NCBI GenBank assembly: GCA_003327435.1 | Contig: QOQV01000007.1 | Span: forward strand, 87,837-151,836 | Source: Ignavibacteriota bacterium | GTDB taxonomy: Bacteria; Bacteroidota; Ignavibacteria; UBA10030; BY39 | Direction: 5' to 3' | DNA: 64,000 nucleotides | Part shown: positions 54,720 to 63,875 of the stretch, one piece after another | How the letters are laid out: each line of letters starts with the position of its first letter | How positions within the stretch are numbered: position 1 is the stretch's first letter | Translations under genes and position numbers: made by a program | Notes under the pieces: generated by a model | The model's input: only the letters and a program-made list of their open reading frames with translations | Database searches by the model: none | Told to the model about the DNA's origin: nothing

Positions 54720-56390
54720 TTAAAAAGCAATGTTGTATTGTAAGCTACCATATAATTCTTTAAAAGATTTTGTAAACTCGCTATCGGTGTTATAGTTATT
54801 ATTTGTTAACACAAATCCGAGATTGCCGTATTTACCAAAACTATAATTGGTATTCAAATTAAAGAAAATATGAGAGTCGTTCGAAGCAGCTTTAATAAAA
54901 TTTATTCCACCTCCAAGTGAAATATTTAAGTTATTATTAAGAAATCTCCTTCCAACATTTTCTGAAATACTTAAAATTTGCGGTTTGATTAAAGATGTTA
55001 TACTGCGATTAAAATTTATTGATGTAGTAAAATTTAAAGTTGAAGGGAGAGAAAGTGTATGTACCACTCCAGCAGAGTGAGTTTTATTTGCTGAAGCTTG
55101 AGATGTTATAATATTTTTATCGATAGAGTTTTGATATGAGTAATTCAAATTCAGGCTGTTATTACCGCCGAGTGCTTCAAAAGTAAATCTGGGTGAGAGC
55201 ATAAAAGAATTAAAAACATTTGAAAGCCTCAAGGTATCATTTTTATGTCCAGATGTTATTTGATTATTATTAAAGTTCAAATCCAGACCAAATGCTTGAC
55301 TCACCTGCCAGCTGGCATTAAAGGAGCCAGTAAATCTACTGGTTTTTGATATTCGATTGTTTCTCAAATTATTGTAGCGAACACCTGCCTGCAATCTTAA
55401 TGTTAATTTATTTTCGAGTAACCTCATCGATGGAGATAAGCTAAACTCCATTAAATCGTTTGTCATTAAAGAATAGCCAAGTGTGTTAAAACCAGGACCA
55501 ATCCACTGAGCATTGAAGCGCAACGACCACAGGTTAGATGGCTTTAGAGTAATCTGAATTTTTGCAGCACCATCAACTCGAGAAGAAGCGTTTGGAGTGA
55601 AGAAGAATTCAGGAAAACTCAAATCTTTTATCCTTTCTGCTTTTATGTTGCTCGAGTATGCTGAAACCGCAACTTCTGATTGAATATTTAAAGCTTCAAC
55701 TATTTGCGAGCCAAATCTTAAAGCTCCAACAAGATTTTCAGCAGGTGGTAGTGCAAGCGAATCATTTTTTATTGATGATGTATCATCTTTTGCGTGGAAC
55801 AGGTTTAAACTAAAATATGTACCACCTTCACCACCATATCCTATGGATGCTGCATAAGCAATCTGCTTGTAAACCGCTGGATAGTTGTTCACTGAGCTTC
55901 CTTCTGTAGCAATTTTGCTTCTACCATATAGCGCTTTTAATCTGAACTTGCCCGGGGTTAATTCGAAACCTCCACCAAGCATCCTTAAATCGCCGAAGGT
56001 ATAATCTGAAATTTTAGAAGAAAAATATCCTGCGTGAAGGGTGAGCCAGTTCGAGATTCGTGGACTTACTCCAAACTGATTAAACGGCTGCTGGAACTTC
56101 CTCTCCTGCGAGGACAGATAAAGTTCAAACGGTAATTGAATTTCATCAAGTATTGTAAAAGTTGTTCGAAATATTCCACGAGCCACATTAGCAGGTTGTC
56201 TTCTGTCAATTCCGCTTGATGAATAAAAATTATCGCTTAAATTAATTGAACCGCCCACTTTTATATATTTCCCTGCATCCTGAGAATATAATTCACTGGA
56301 TGAGTTCAACAAATACATCCATACAACCGAACTCAGGGTTAATAAAATTCTTTTTATTATAGAATTCGTTGAATAATTTATCATTAACAT
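54720..56390 (-). CDS. Probable outer-membrane beta-barrel protein
   Basis: A 556-aa protein. The N-terminus (MLMINYSTNSIIKRILLTLS followed by a short hydrophobic stretch to SELYSQ) is a signal peptide. The body has alternating polar/hydrophobic strands such as FRLKALYGRS, LSIRLRFNAQW-like segments and KLTLRLQAGVRYNN, and ends in the aromatic terminus LQYNIAF expected for insertion by the BAM complex. No plug or TonB box is seen. It lies between the giant protein and the FN3 protein genes and could be a pore or anchor for them. Family not recognised. Confidence 0.78.
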   Translation of the reverse strand: MLMINYSTNSIIKRILLTLSSVVWMYLLNSSSELYSQDAGKYIKVGGSINLSDNFYSSSGIDRRQPANVARGIFRTTFTILDEIQLPFELYLSSQERKFQQPFNQFGVSPRISNWLTLHAGYFSSKISDYTFGDLRMLGGGFELTPGKFRLKALYGRSKIATEGSSVNNYPAVYKQIAYAASIGYGGEGGTYFSLNLFHAKDDTSSIKNDSLALPPAENLVGALRFGSQIVEALNIQSEVAVSAYSSNIKAERIKDLSFPEFFFTPNASSRVDGAAKIQITLKPSNLWSLRFNAQWIGPGFNTLGYSLMTNDLMEFSLSPSMRLLENKLTLRLQAGVRYNNLRNNRISKTSRFTGSFNASWQVSQAFGLDLNFNNNQITSGHKNDTLRLSNVFNSFMLSPRFTFEALGGNNSLNLNYSYQNSIDKNIITSQASANKTHSAGVVHTLSLPSTLNFTTSINFNRSITSLIKPQILSISENVGRRFLNNNLNISLGGGINFIKAASNDSHIFFNLNTNYSFGKYGNLGFVLTNNNYNTDSEFTKSFKELYGSLQYNIAF

Positions 56391-56416
56391 AATTTTTGTC
56401 CTGAGTTTTTAAATTA

Positions 56417-59400
56417 TTAATAAACAAACCATTTTCTATATGTTGGTGCTGTATCGTCAGGCCCGCGACAACCCCAATAATTGTACATAAACTTAAGCGG
56501 ATAATTTCCTCTTAACATCATTTCATAAGATTTGTTTGCAATTTGATTTAGGCGAGTTCTATCACCTGAAGTAAAGTACATTGAATAAATCCAACTCGGA
56601 AAAGATAAAATTTCAGCTGCCCTTAATTTCAATAAAATATAATCATTTGGAATAACCATACCGTGATTATACTGGATAGGTATTGTATGTCCAATAGTCT
56701 GCAACAAAGATTGCATTTGAGTAATATTGTTAACTCCTGCAATACCGGGTATATTATATCCTCCACCAGCTGAACTTGTTGTAGCAGTGCCAGAGTACAC
56801 CATTTGAGTAACATCATTAATTGTTGGTGGAGATGCTTGATGTTCAACTTCTACAAGGTCTGTTGCCGATAGTCCCAATAAAGCTTTATCAAAAATTACA
56901 TCATACCGATAAGAAATTTTGCTTTTAATCCATTGAATCTGATTATAGATATGCGGATTGGCAAAATTATTATGCCAGGTTGCTGTTCTTTCCCCTGCCA
57001 GAATTTTTACCAATGGTCCAACCGAGTATGTTATTCCAGTTTTTTCCCATTTATGTGGCTTGAAATCATAATAATCAAACCTTTCGGAACCAGTATATTT
57101 TGCTTTTTGAAACTCAAAAATTCCAAAAGGCTCCGGTACTTCAGTAGATGTATAATTGTAAGAAGCGAGTTTTTCCTGTAGCGAGTTGTACTGACTTGTA
57201 CGGAAGTAAAAGACATATAAAAGTTTTTCACCCCATTTAACTCTTGATGCTGAAATAGTCCTTCTGACTAAATAAACATTTGCGGATAAATTGCTATACA
57301 TTACTCTTTCTCTAACACTAACAAACGACATATTTTGAGATCCTGAACCACTTAAACTGAAAATCGGTGCACCAGTTAAACCTACAAGCGATACAGGTGT
57401 CGTTGGTTGAACTTCCTTTTTAATAATCTGAACAAAATATGCTTTGCTATTCTGTAACGGTGGTATGTTAAAGTATATCGTCTTAGAAGCACTATTATAT
57501 ATGAATGGCACATCAACAGGTTGTAAATTAAAATCTAACGGAACAAACCTGGTAATTAATTCTAAATTGTAACCCTGTCTTGGAACAAACAAATCAGGTT
57601 GGCCAGTTTTTAGCTGAACAACACCATTTCTGCACTCGTCCTGCAAAAAATATTTGTGACCATTTAATGGATACGTATATGCAACATTGCTCTGGTAGAT
57701 ATAATCTGGTGCATTTCCCGAAGTGAAACTGATTTCAACTGTCTGTTCAATAATTGATCCATCGTTTTTTCTTGCAGGTTGCCAGCTTCCGGAAATAAAT
57801 TCTTCACCATAAGCAGTTACCCTTAATCTATATTGTGTATTCGAACCCAAAACATCGTGAGGACTGAAGTAAGCAGAATACTTGTCCTGTGATATAACCA
57901 GATTACCAGCTACAGTTTGATTATCACTTCTTCTTGTTAGCTGCATCTGTCTTAAATTTATTCTAAAAATTCTTAACCTGCCAGGTTGGGAGGAGCTTGG
58001 CATTTCCTGTAATTCAAAAGGTGTGTTAAGTTCAAAATTCATTGCAACCTGTGGTTCGATAAATACATCAACATTTGTAGCACCATTAACAGGATTTACA
58101 TCCGAAATTAAATCCATTCTCGCAAGTGGACTTTCAACAACCGGTCTACATTCTGTTCCAAGCTTGAATTCAAAATTACATCTACCTCTAACAGCCCCGC
58201 CAAGTATACTATAACTACCTCCGACTGCACCTTTAATCCAGGTTGGGTTAGGTCCGGCTCCTTCCAATGCAGCACCTGCAGCCAAACTTAAAATCTCGAA
58301 ATCACCTTCAACAAACCATAAGTCGACATGCAACCCAATTGATGCTGAAGCATAAGCATATATTTGTCCCATAGCATACCAACCATTTACACCTATTGTT
58401 CCGCTTATACCTTCACAGGTTGTTCCTTCACGATAATTCAACAAAGCCATATCAAATCCACCCAAGAAACGTGCTTGACCATAAAATATTAAAAATGTCT
58501 TTCTTCCGGTGTTAAAATCTATTGATGCACCGAAGGCAAATCCGTTTCCAACTTGAATATCTGGACTTCTTGGAGACGAACTAAATCCAGGGAACAAACT
58601 TCTTATCTCAGGTGGCAGAGGTGGAGGAGCTGGCAAATTCATACCAACCATAAAATAACCTCCAACCGATAACCAGGAAGCAAGATTAATTGAAACCCTA
58701 TTGTCTGGTTCTCCAATCTTTATAAACCACAAATCTGGAGCAAAATGCAATACCATTTGCCCACCACCAGTAAATGGTGTTGCGTTTATATTAACAGTAA
58801 ATATTCCGTGAAATGTTCTTGTTGGAAAGTTGTACTCCATATTAACATTGGCTCTAACTTTAGCACTCGAACGATTCGCGATTCCACAAAGCATATAACC
58901 ATTGCCAAGAATTGATATACGATTAATTCCTCCTCCTGATAAAAATTCTGCTTCAAGTGATACATCTCCGTTAAATGCATCTGGAGTAGGATGCGTTCCC
59001 AAAATTATAGTAGCTCTAAAACCGAAACTTATACTTGAATTTGGTGTGTAAGTGTATCCAGAATTTGTCCTGCCTGGATTTCTTGAGGTGTCCGGCGGTG
59101 GCGCTGAAGTCGACAGATTTGTTTCCCCAGTTTTGCTCATATGATACCACGCTCCACCACCAAAGCCATAAAATCCAACTCCAGAGAAAAGTGGTATTCC
59201 TGTACTCATCAAAAATTTTGCGTCAACATACCAGTAACGATAACCACTAACTGAGCCAAACTGTGCTGTCGCAGAAACTTCAAACTGATTTACAAAAACT
59301 GCATCCATCGCTCCCCTAAAACCATTACCATATACGGGATCCGAATTAAACAGATTTATCGAACCGTTAATTCTTACACTACCAAGATCCGCATTTATTG

Positions 59401-62400
59401 AAATTGCTTCCAATTGTGCACCATCGAAAACAAAATGTTGCGGACCACTACTCGAACTCAACTTTCCCCAAATGCTTAATGTTGTATTTCCACTTATAGC
59501 GCTTGCATCTGGCTGTAGATTTACGCCTATTGTAAACCTCAGTCCCGCAGCAGGACTTCCGCCTCGTGAACCAACATCTACATCAATATTGCTTATAGAA
59601 ACAGGAAAGCCCGCTAAACCGTGCTGTGGACTGGCGAAACTCCAGTTACCTTTTCTGAAATATGGTTCCTCTGAGCTAACTCCAAATCCTTCAAACAAAA
59701 TCCCGTTAAAACCTATTTGAGATAATCCACTTAAATTCCCACTCACAGTTATTGACCCATTCAATATTGCCTGAGCCACAAATTTACCTGATGTATCAGT
59801 TAACTCAATCCTTGAACTTGGAAGAATATTTAATTTTGCCTTCCAGATATCTGAGCTAATAGTGTCAGAGGGAACAACTAAAAATTGATATCTCAATTTA
59901 CTTGTATCGCTTGCTCTGGATAATGTTCCAGAATACAACAGAGATGAATCGGCAATCGAAATTTTTATTCGCCCTTTTATTAATCCATTTTGTAGCGAAC
60001 TACTCACAAAATTCATTTTTATAGAGTCGATACTTGCCCCCCATTTACCAAAATTTCCTCGAGGATATTGAATTATATTCGCCGCTGCAATATTTGCAGT
60101 AAAACCACTTCTATCAATTATCAAATTATCAACAATCAGGGATGGATTTGCCTCCTCAAAAGTTTTTAATTTGTCAGGAAAGATTAATGAAGCCCTACGA
60201 ATGAAGAAACCTTTCCATTCGTTTGTGGTTGTTCCTGTGTAACCGCGTGGGAAAGAAATTGCATCAGGATTTCTTGTTGTAGAATAATCAAAAACCATAT
60301 CCAAAACTTGGAGCTTAAATCCAGGTGTAGAAGTAATTTCACATTCTTCAAGATTTGCAGAAGCCATCCATTGCCAGCCCGTACCATTCTTTTCTGCTTT
60401 TGTATTAAACCTTGCTTTAACTAACTTTGTGGGATCCGTATCCGGGACAGGCTTCAACCAGGAGCGCGGGAATTCCGCTTCAGCAGATATTAAAAATTCT
60501 TTAAATCCTCTGCAATCCCAGGTAGCATAAGTTCCTGGTTCAGATGGTGTTGATGCTTTAAACAACAAACTCCAGCTACCATCTCTGCGATAGCCAAAAT
60601 CCTGCGCAAGATACAAAGTTCCCTGACCAGAACCCGCAATTCCAGTTTTATGAAAACATATATTCCTGGCACCAAGTCCAAATCCCACATCAGGTCCTAA
60701 CTCGGGTAGTTCAACATACATTGAAGCATTTAGTACAGCTTGAGTTGGAGAAAATTTCATTCCAATAATTGCAATAACCACTCTGTGTCCACCTCCAACA
60801 TCTTTATCAAAACCTATTGGCAAACCAACCGGACTTGTACCTGTAAATCCTGTAACAAAAAATCCTTTATTTTTCAGATAATCATCTATGTCTTTTAACT
60901 TTTCGTTTGCCATATTCAAAACCTGACCAGTAAAGTTGTTTCCTTCAGCAACAGTATATGGTGCGTCTGTAGCAAACTTTGCAAATGCTTCACCATCAAA
61001 AACTTGATTATCTGTATTCACTTTTAAACCATTAAACTCGACAAGAATTGGAGCCCGCAAGTAAGGAACATCTATCTCTCCTTCACCCGAAAGCGATGCA
61101 GCACTGCCTGAAACACTTTTCAACTTCAGATCAAACTGACCAATCTTTATTACACTATCCTGTGCATATCGTTGCGTTGAAATCGTTGTATTAGTAGGAG
61201 CTGGATTCACACAATTTCCTGGACATGCACCAGTATCCGAGGCAACTTCTCTCGAGACACTAAATATTCCATCATTCGAAACTACAAAACCTGAATCACA
61301 CCGCATCCCATCCGCTCGAATAGAATCTTTGTTAAAGTTCAATATAAAATTCCAAACATAATGTTTTCCCGTATCAGCATTAAATGTAACTGAAGAAGTA
61401 TCTGTATTAATAAAATTAATATCATAACGCGTATAACCTCCCATATCGGTAGTATAAGCATACAGCTTTGAGTTATCGTTTCCTGTAAAAGTTGTATCTA
61501 AAACAGGTCTACCTGCCTTCACTTCAGAGATCAGTTGCGACCTTGAAGTCATAGCCCAGATTTTTATTCGTCCACCGGTTATTGCGCTTTTTCGTATCTG
61601 AGGTCTAATGGAAACCGAGAAACGCGGTTTAAGATTGCTTATTGTTGAATTGTTCTGTGGCACCTGAACATTCATTTCAAAACAACTTACTGAGGTAACT
61701 GGATTAATTCTTAACCTTCTTGGCTCACTGCTGAAATACAATTCATCTGCTAATCCAAGATATCTAACTCGCCAATAAAATATTCCAGTGTCAGTAATTG
61801 AAACCTGTCTTGTTATCTCGGCAAATAAGCTATCACAATTGCTACCAGTGTTATAATTTGATGAAGTTGGAATCTGATAATTTATAGCTCGATAAATAGT
61901 ATCGAAAGTATTGGTTTTTGAAAATTCGAGCGAAAATTTTCCGACTGCTGTTGATGTAACTCCATAAGCATGAAATCCACTTCTTTGCAATACATCCACC
62001 AAACTAAAATTAAGCTGTGCAGGTCGAGGAACCTGCCAGACGATATTGAAATTTCTTCCCGCTGTAAATGCAGAATCTGTAACAGGAGTTTTTATTTGTG
62101 GCTTTTTCAACCCATATACAAAAGAGGATTGAGTGGTTCTTGCTGAAACTCTATCTCCTGTGCTCCTGACAAATTCGGCTTCCACGCTCCATAAGTATTT
62201 TTTTCCAGCTTCCAGATTTTGCATCCACGAGACAATGTTTCTTGTACTATCAACATTTACAATTAATAAAGACGCTTCCTGCTGAGCTGATAATCCCTGA
62301 CTTAGCATAGGTCCTGACGGAAAATTTAATTGTCGACTCAAAACCTGCTCAGTTGCGCTTCCTTCTTTTCTGAATCTCAATGTGAATCTAATTGCACGAA

Positions 62401-63340
62401 TATCATCGGAATAAGGGGTGTATCTCACAACAAGGTGAGGCGGGTTCCAGGGTAGTGTATCATTTTCAGCTGGATATACAACATTTAAATCAAATGCTGC
62501 TGTTTCAACGCCGCTCAGACGAAAAGTTCCGAGTTCGCTTTTGCCTTCGTTTCTTGTTGCAGGCGCCCCCTGTTGATTTAGTGCCTGTACAATCCAGACA
62601 AAGCCGATGGCATCTGGATAATAACTGAAAGGTAAATCTGACGGCAGGTAAAGATATGATGTTGATGTAATATCTTTTTCGAGCAGAACCGGATTACTTT
62701 CGATGGCGGTTCTTGGTGATTGACCTAAAAACACCGGACATATTTTTAGTTTATATTTTATTACGGCTCCAGGCGCTAAATTCGTAACTGAAGTCCATAC
62801 AAAATTCGGGTAAGGAGATGTTATGACCTGATCATCGATTGGAGAAATAAGAGTCGGAGGATCTGGAATTATAATAAAGAAACTTCTACACGCTTCACCG
62901 GTTGAAGTTAAATTAATACCTGACTGGCTATACAACTTAGCACAGAATTGATAATTTCCTTCAGGAATAGAATTCGTATATTCGGCAATGCTTCTTGTAG
63001 CAGGATCAAAAGTTACTGAGTTGATGTTAAATAACTGTGGCCCATTAAAGATAAGCGTTGAATTTGGTGGAATATTTATTCTTGGAATTGTAGGATCATC
63101 ATCCTCGGTGCGTGCAACTGTTGTTCCCTGCTCATTGATTACACTGAATGATATATAACTATTTGGATAACTTTGGGGAGTTGGGTTGGTGATTGTTATT
63201 TGAACAATTGTTGGATCTGTTTGCCACTCTGATAAACTTGATGGCGTTGGAGATTTTATAGTAATATTTAAGTTTAGCTGGGGATAGACAATAGAACTAA
63301 AAATTAAAACAAATAAAAGTGGTAGGACATAGGTTTTCAT
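56417..63340 (-). CDS. Giant exported beta-rich protein of unknown function
   Basis: A 2307-aa protein with signal peptide (MKTYVLPLLFVLIFSSIVYP). The first ~280 residues (LNLNITIKSPTPSSLSEW, then IPPNSTLIFNGPQLFNINSV) read like the N-terminus of large Bacteroidota proteins that databases call TANFOR-domain; I say this from memory. Next come Ig/FN3-like stretches to ~660. Then a long region (~700-1690) of repeated amphipathic strands with many Gly/Phe (e.g. GVGFYGFGGGAWYHM), after that an Ig-like domain (~1700-1850) and a C-terminal region ending with YWGCRGPDDTAP. No T9SS sorting domain. It is the first gene of a three-gene operon whose next member is a probable barrel. Function unknown. Confidence 0.85.
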   Translation of the reverse strand: MKTYVLPLLFVLIFSSIVYPQLNLNITIKSPTPSSLSEWQTDPTIVQITITNPTPQSYPNSYISFSVINEQGTTVARTEDDDPTIPRINIPPNSTLIFNGPQLFNINSVTFDPATRSIAEYTNSIPEGNYQFCAKLYSQSGINLTSTGEACRSFFIIIPDPPTLISPIDDQVITSPYPNFVWTSVTNLAPGAVIKYKLKICPVFLGQSPRTAIESNPVLLEKDITSTSYLYLPSDLPFSYYPDAIGFVWIVQALNQQGAPATRNEGKSELGTFRLSGVETAAFDLNVVYPAENDTLPWNPPHLVVRYTPYSDDIRAIRFTLRFRKEGSATEQVLSRQLNFPSGPMLSQGLSAQQEASLLIVNVDSTRNIVSWMQNLEAGKKYLWSVEAEFVRSTGDRVSARTTQSSFVYGLKKPQIKTPVTDSAFTAGRNFNIVWQVPRPAQLNFSLVDVLQRSGFHAYGVTSTAVGKFSLEFSKTNTFDTIYRAINYQIPTSSNYNTGSNCDSLFAEITRQVSITDTGIFYWRVRYLGLADELYFSSEPRRLRINPVTSVSCFEMNVQVPQNNSTISNLKPRFSVSIRPQIRKSAITGGRIKIWAMTSRSQLISEVKAGRPVLDTTFTGNDNSKLYAYTTDMGGYTRYDINFINTDTSSVTFNADTGKHYVWNFILNFNKDSIRADGMRCDSGFVVSNDGIFSVSREVASDTGACPGNCVNPAPTNTTISTQRYAQDSVIKIGQFDLKLKSVSGSAASLSGEGEIDVPYLRAPILVEFNGLKVNTDNQVFDGEAFAKFATDAPYTVAEGNNFTGQVLNMANEKLKDIDDYLKNKGFFVTGFTGTSPVGLPIGFDKDVGGGHRVVIAIIGMKFSPTQAVLNASMYVELPELGPDVGFGLGARNICFHKTGIAGSGQGTLYLAQDFGYRRDGSWSLLFKASTPSEPGTYATWDCRGFKEFLISAEAEFPRSWLKPVPDTDPTKLVKARFNTKAEKNGTGWQWMASANLEECEITSTPGFKLQVLDMVFDYSTTRNPDAISFPRGYTGTTTNEWKGFFIRRASLIFPDKLKTFEEANPSLIVDNLIIDRSGFTANIAAANIIQYPRGNFGKWGASIDSIKMNFVSSSLQNGLIKGRIKISIADSSLLYSGTLSRASDTSKLRYQFLVVPSDTISSDIWKAKLNILPSSRIELTDTSGKFVAQAILNGSITVSGNLSGLSQIGFNGILFEGFGVSSEEPYFRKGNWSFASPQHGLAGFPVSISNIDVDVGSRGGSPAAGLRFTIGVNLQPDASAISGNTTLSIWGKLSSSSGPQHFVFDGAQLEAISINADLGSVRINGSINLFNSDPVYGNGFRGAMDAVFVNQFEVSATAQFGSVSGYRYWYVDAKFLMSTGIPLFSGVGFYGFGGGAWYHMSKTGETNLSTSAPPPDTSRNPGRTNSGYTYTPNSSISFGFRATIILGTHPTPDAFNGDVSLEAEFLSGGGINRISILGNGYMLCGIANRSSAKVRANVNMEYNFPTRTFHGIFTVNINATPFTGGGQMVLHFAPDLWFIKIGEPDNRVSINLASWLSVGGYFMVGMNLPAPPPLPPEIRSLFPGFSSSPRSPDIQVGNGFAFGASIDFNTGRKTFLIFYGQARFLGGFDMALLNYREGTTCEGISGTIGVNGWYAMGQIYAYASASIGLHVDLWFVEGDFEILSLAAGAALEGAGPNPTWIKGAVGGSYSILGGAVRGRCNFEFKLGTECRPVVESPLARMDLISDVNPVNGATNVDVFIEPQVAMNFELNTPFELQEMPSSSQPGRLRIFRINLRQMQLTRRSDNQTVAGNLVISQDKYSAYFSPHDVLGSNTQYRLRVTAYGEEFISGSWQPARKNDGSIIEQTVEISFTSGNAPDYIYQSNVAYTYPLNGHKYFLQDECRNGVVQLKTGQPDLFVPRQGYNLELITRFVPLDFNLQPVDVPFIYNSASKTIYFNIPPLQNSKAYFVQIIKKEVQPTTPVSLVGLTGAPIFSLSGSGSQNMSFVSVRERVMYSNLSANVYLVRRTISASRVKWGEKLLYVFYFRTSQYNSLQEKLASYNYTSTEVPEPFGIFEFQKAKYTGSERFDYYDFKPHKWEKTGITYSVGPLVKILAGERTATWHNNFANPHIYNQIQWIKSKISYRYDVIFDKALLGLSATDLVEVEHQASPPTINDVTQMVYSGTATTSSAGGGYNIPGIAGVNNITQMQSLLQTIGHTIPIQYNHGMVIPNDYILLKLRAAEILSFPSWIYSMYFTSGDRTRLNQIANKSYEMMLRGNYPLKFMYNYWGCRGPDDTAPTYRKWFVY

Positions 63341-63365
63341 ATTCTACACCAAGTTTTATTTTAAA

Positions 63366-63394
63366 TTAATATTATTAAATTCTACCGAAATCAA
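63366..63394 (-). promoter_or_regulatory. Putative promoter of the giant-protein operon
   Basis: On the - strand TTGATT (63394-63389), 17-nt spacer, TATTAA (63371-63366), 26 bp before the ATG of the giant gene. It fits the local promoter style but the -10 box is weak. Confidence 0.35.
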
Positions 63395-63765
63395 CTTTAA
63401 TCACCGCTAAAGCCAGCTTATCAAAAGACGTTGCAGATCTTTCCGTTCGAGTTTATTCTGTATCTTTTAATATTTTATAAATCTCTAAGCAATATAAAAA
63501 CTTTTAAAGCCAATATCAAGAGGATTACAGAATTAAGTGTTAGGTATAAAAAAAACACAATCGAAATTTTACATTTATTGTAAAACAGGCATCTTAAACT
63601 TAAAAGATTTTCTGAAAAAATGTATCATTTATTAATCAATTTATAATAAATTAATGATTACCCAATTATAGTGGTTTTTGAAGAAATATATGTGATGGGT
63701 GTCAAATATATTGCCTCCTCGAAAATGAAAGAATACCCCCCACTTTTCACATTAAGGCTTTGATT
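63395..63765. other. Gene-free stretch between giant-protein operon and tRNA
   Basis: Very A/T-rich. It holds short inverted repeats (TTTTACA/TGTAAAA at 63567-63585; TAATCA/TGATTA near 63634-63661) and, on the - strand, a GAGGAGG site before a 15-codon TTG frame. I see no convincing gene. Confidence 0.5.
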
Positions 63766-63853
63766 TGGCTCCGCGAGCAGTCCGTTAGCTAACGGATCGA
63801 ACCTGTAACCCTTCAGTTAACAGCCGGATGCTCCACCATTGAGCTATCGCGGA
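63766..63853 (-). tRNA. tRNA-Asn(GUU), T arm interrupted by 13 extra bases
   Basis: 88 nt on the - strand including an encoded CCA. Acceptor stem TCCGCGA/TCGCGGA is perfect with discriminator G. D arm GCTC/GAGC with 7-nt loop. Anticodon loop CTGTTAA gives GUU (63819-63821). The anticodon stem TCCGG/CTGAA has one C-A mismatch and one G-T pair. The T arm reads ACAGG-TTCGATCC, then 13 extra bases (63781-63793), then CTGC; without them the T stem would pair over four of five positions. The extra bases complete a perfect 16-nt palindrome (63781-63796). It could be a pseudogene, a processed tRNA or a damaged locus. Confidence 0.75.
63781..63796. repeat. 16-nt perfect palindrome inside the tRNA T arm
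   Basis: TCCGTTAGCTAACGGA is its own reverse complement. It covers the 13 bases in excess of a normal tRNA plus three bases of the T arm, and would fold as a hairpin in RNA. Confidence 0.9.
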
Positions 63854-63875
63854 ATTCGATCTCTAAACTGTATAA

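Noticed and set aside
63690..63715. 15-codon - strand frame with a perfect GAGGAGG site and TTG start
   Set aside because: Too short, no conserved features; may be a remnant of a gene end or chance.
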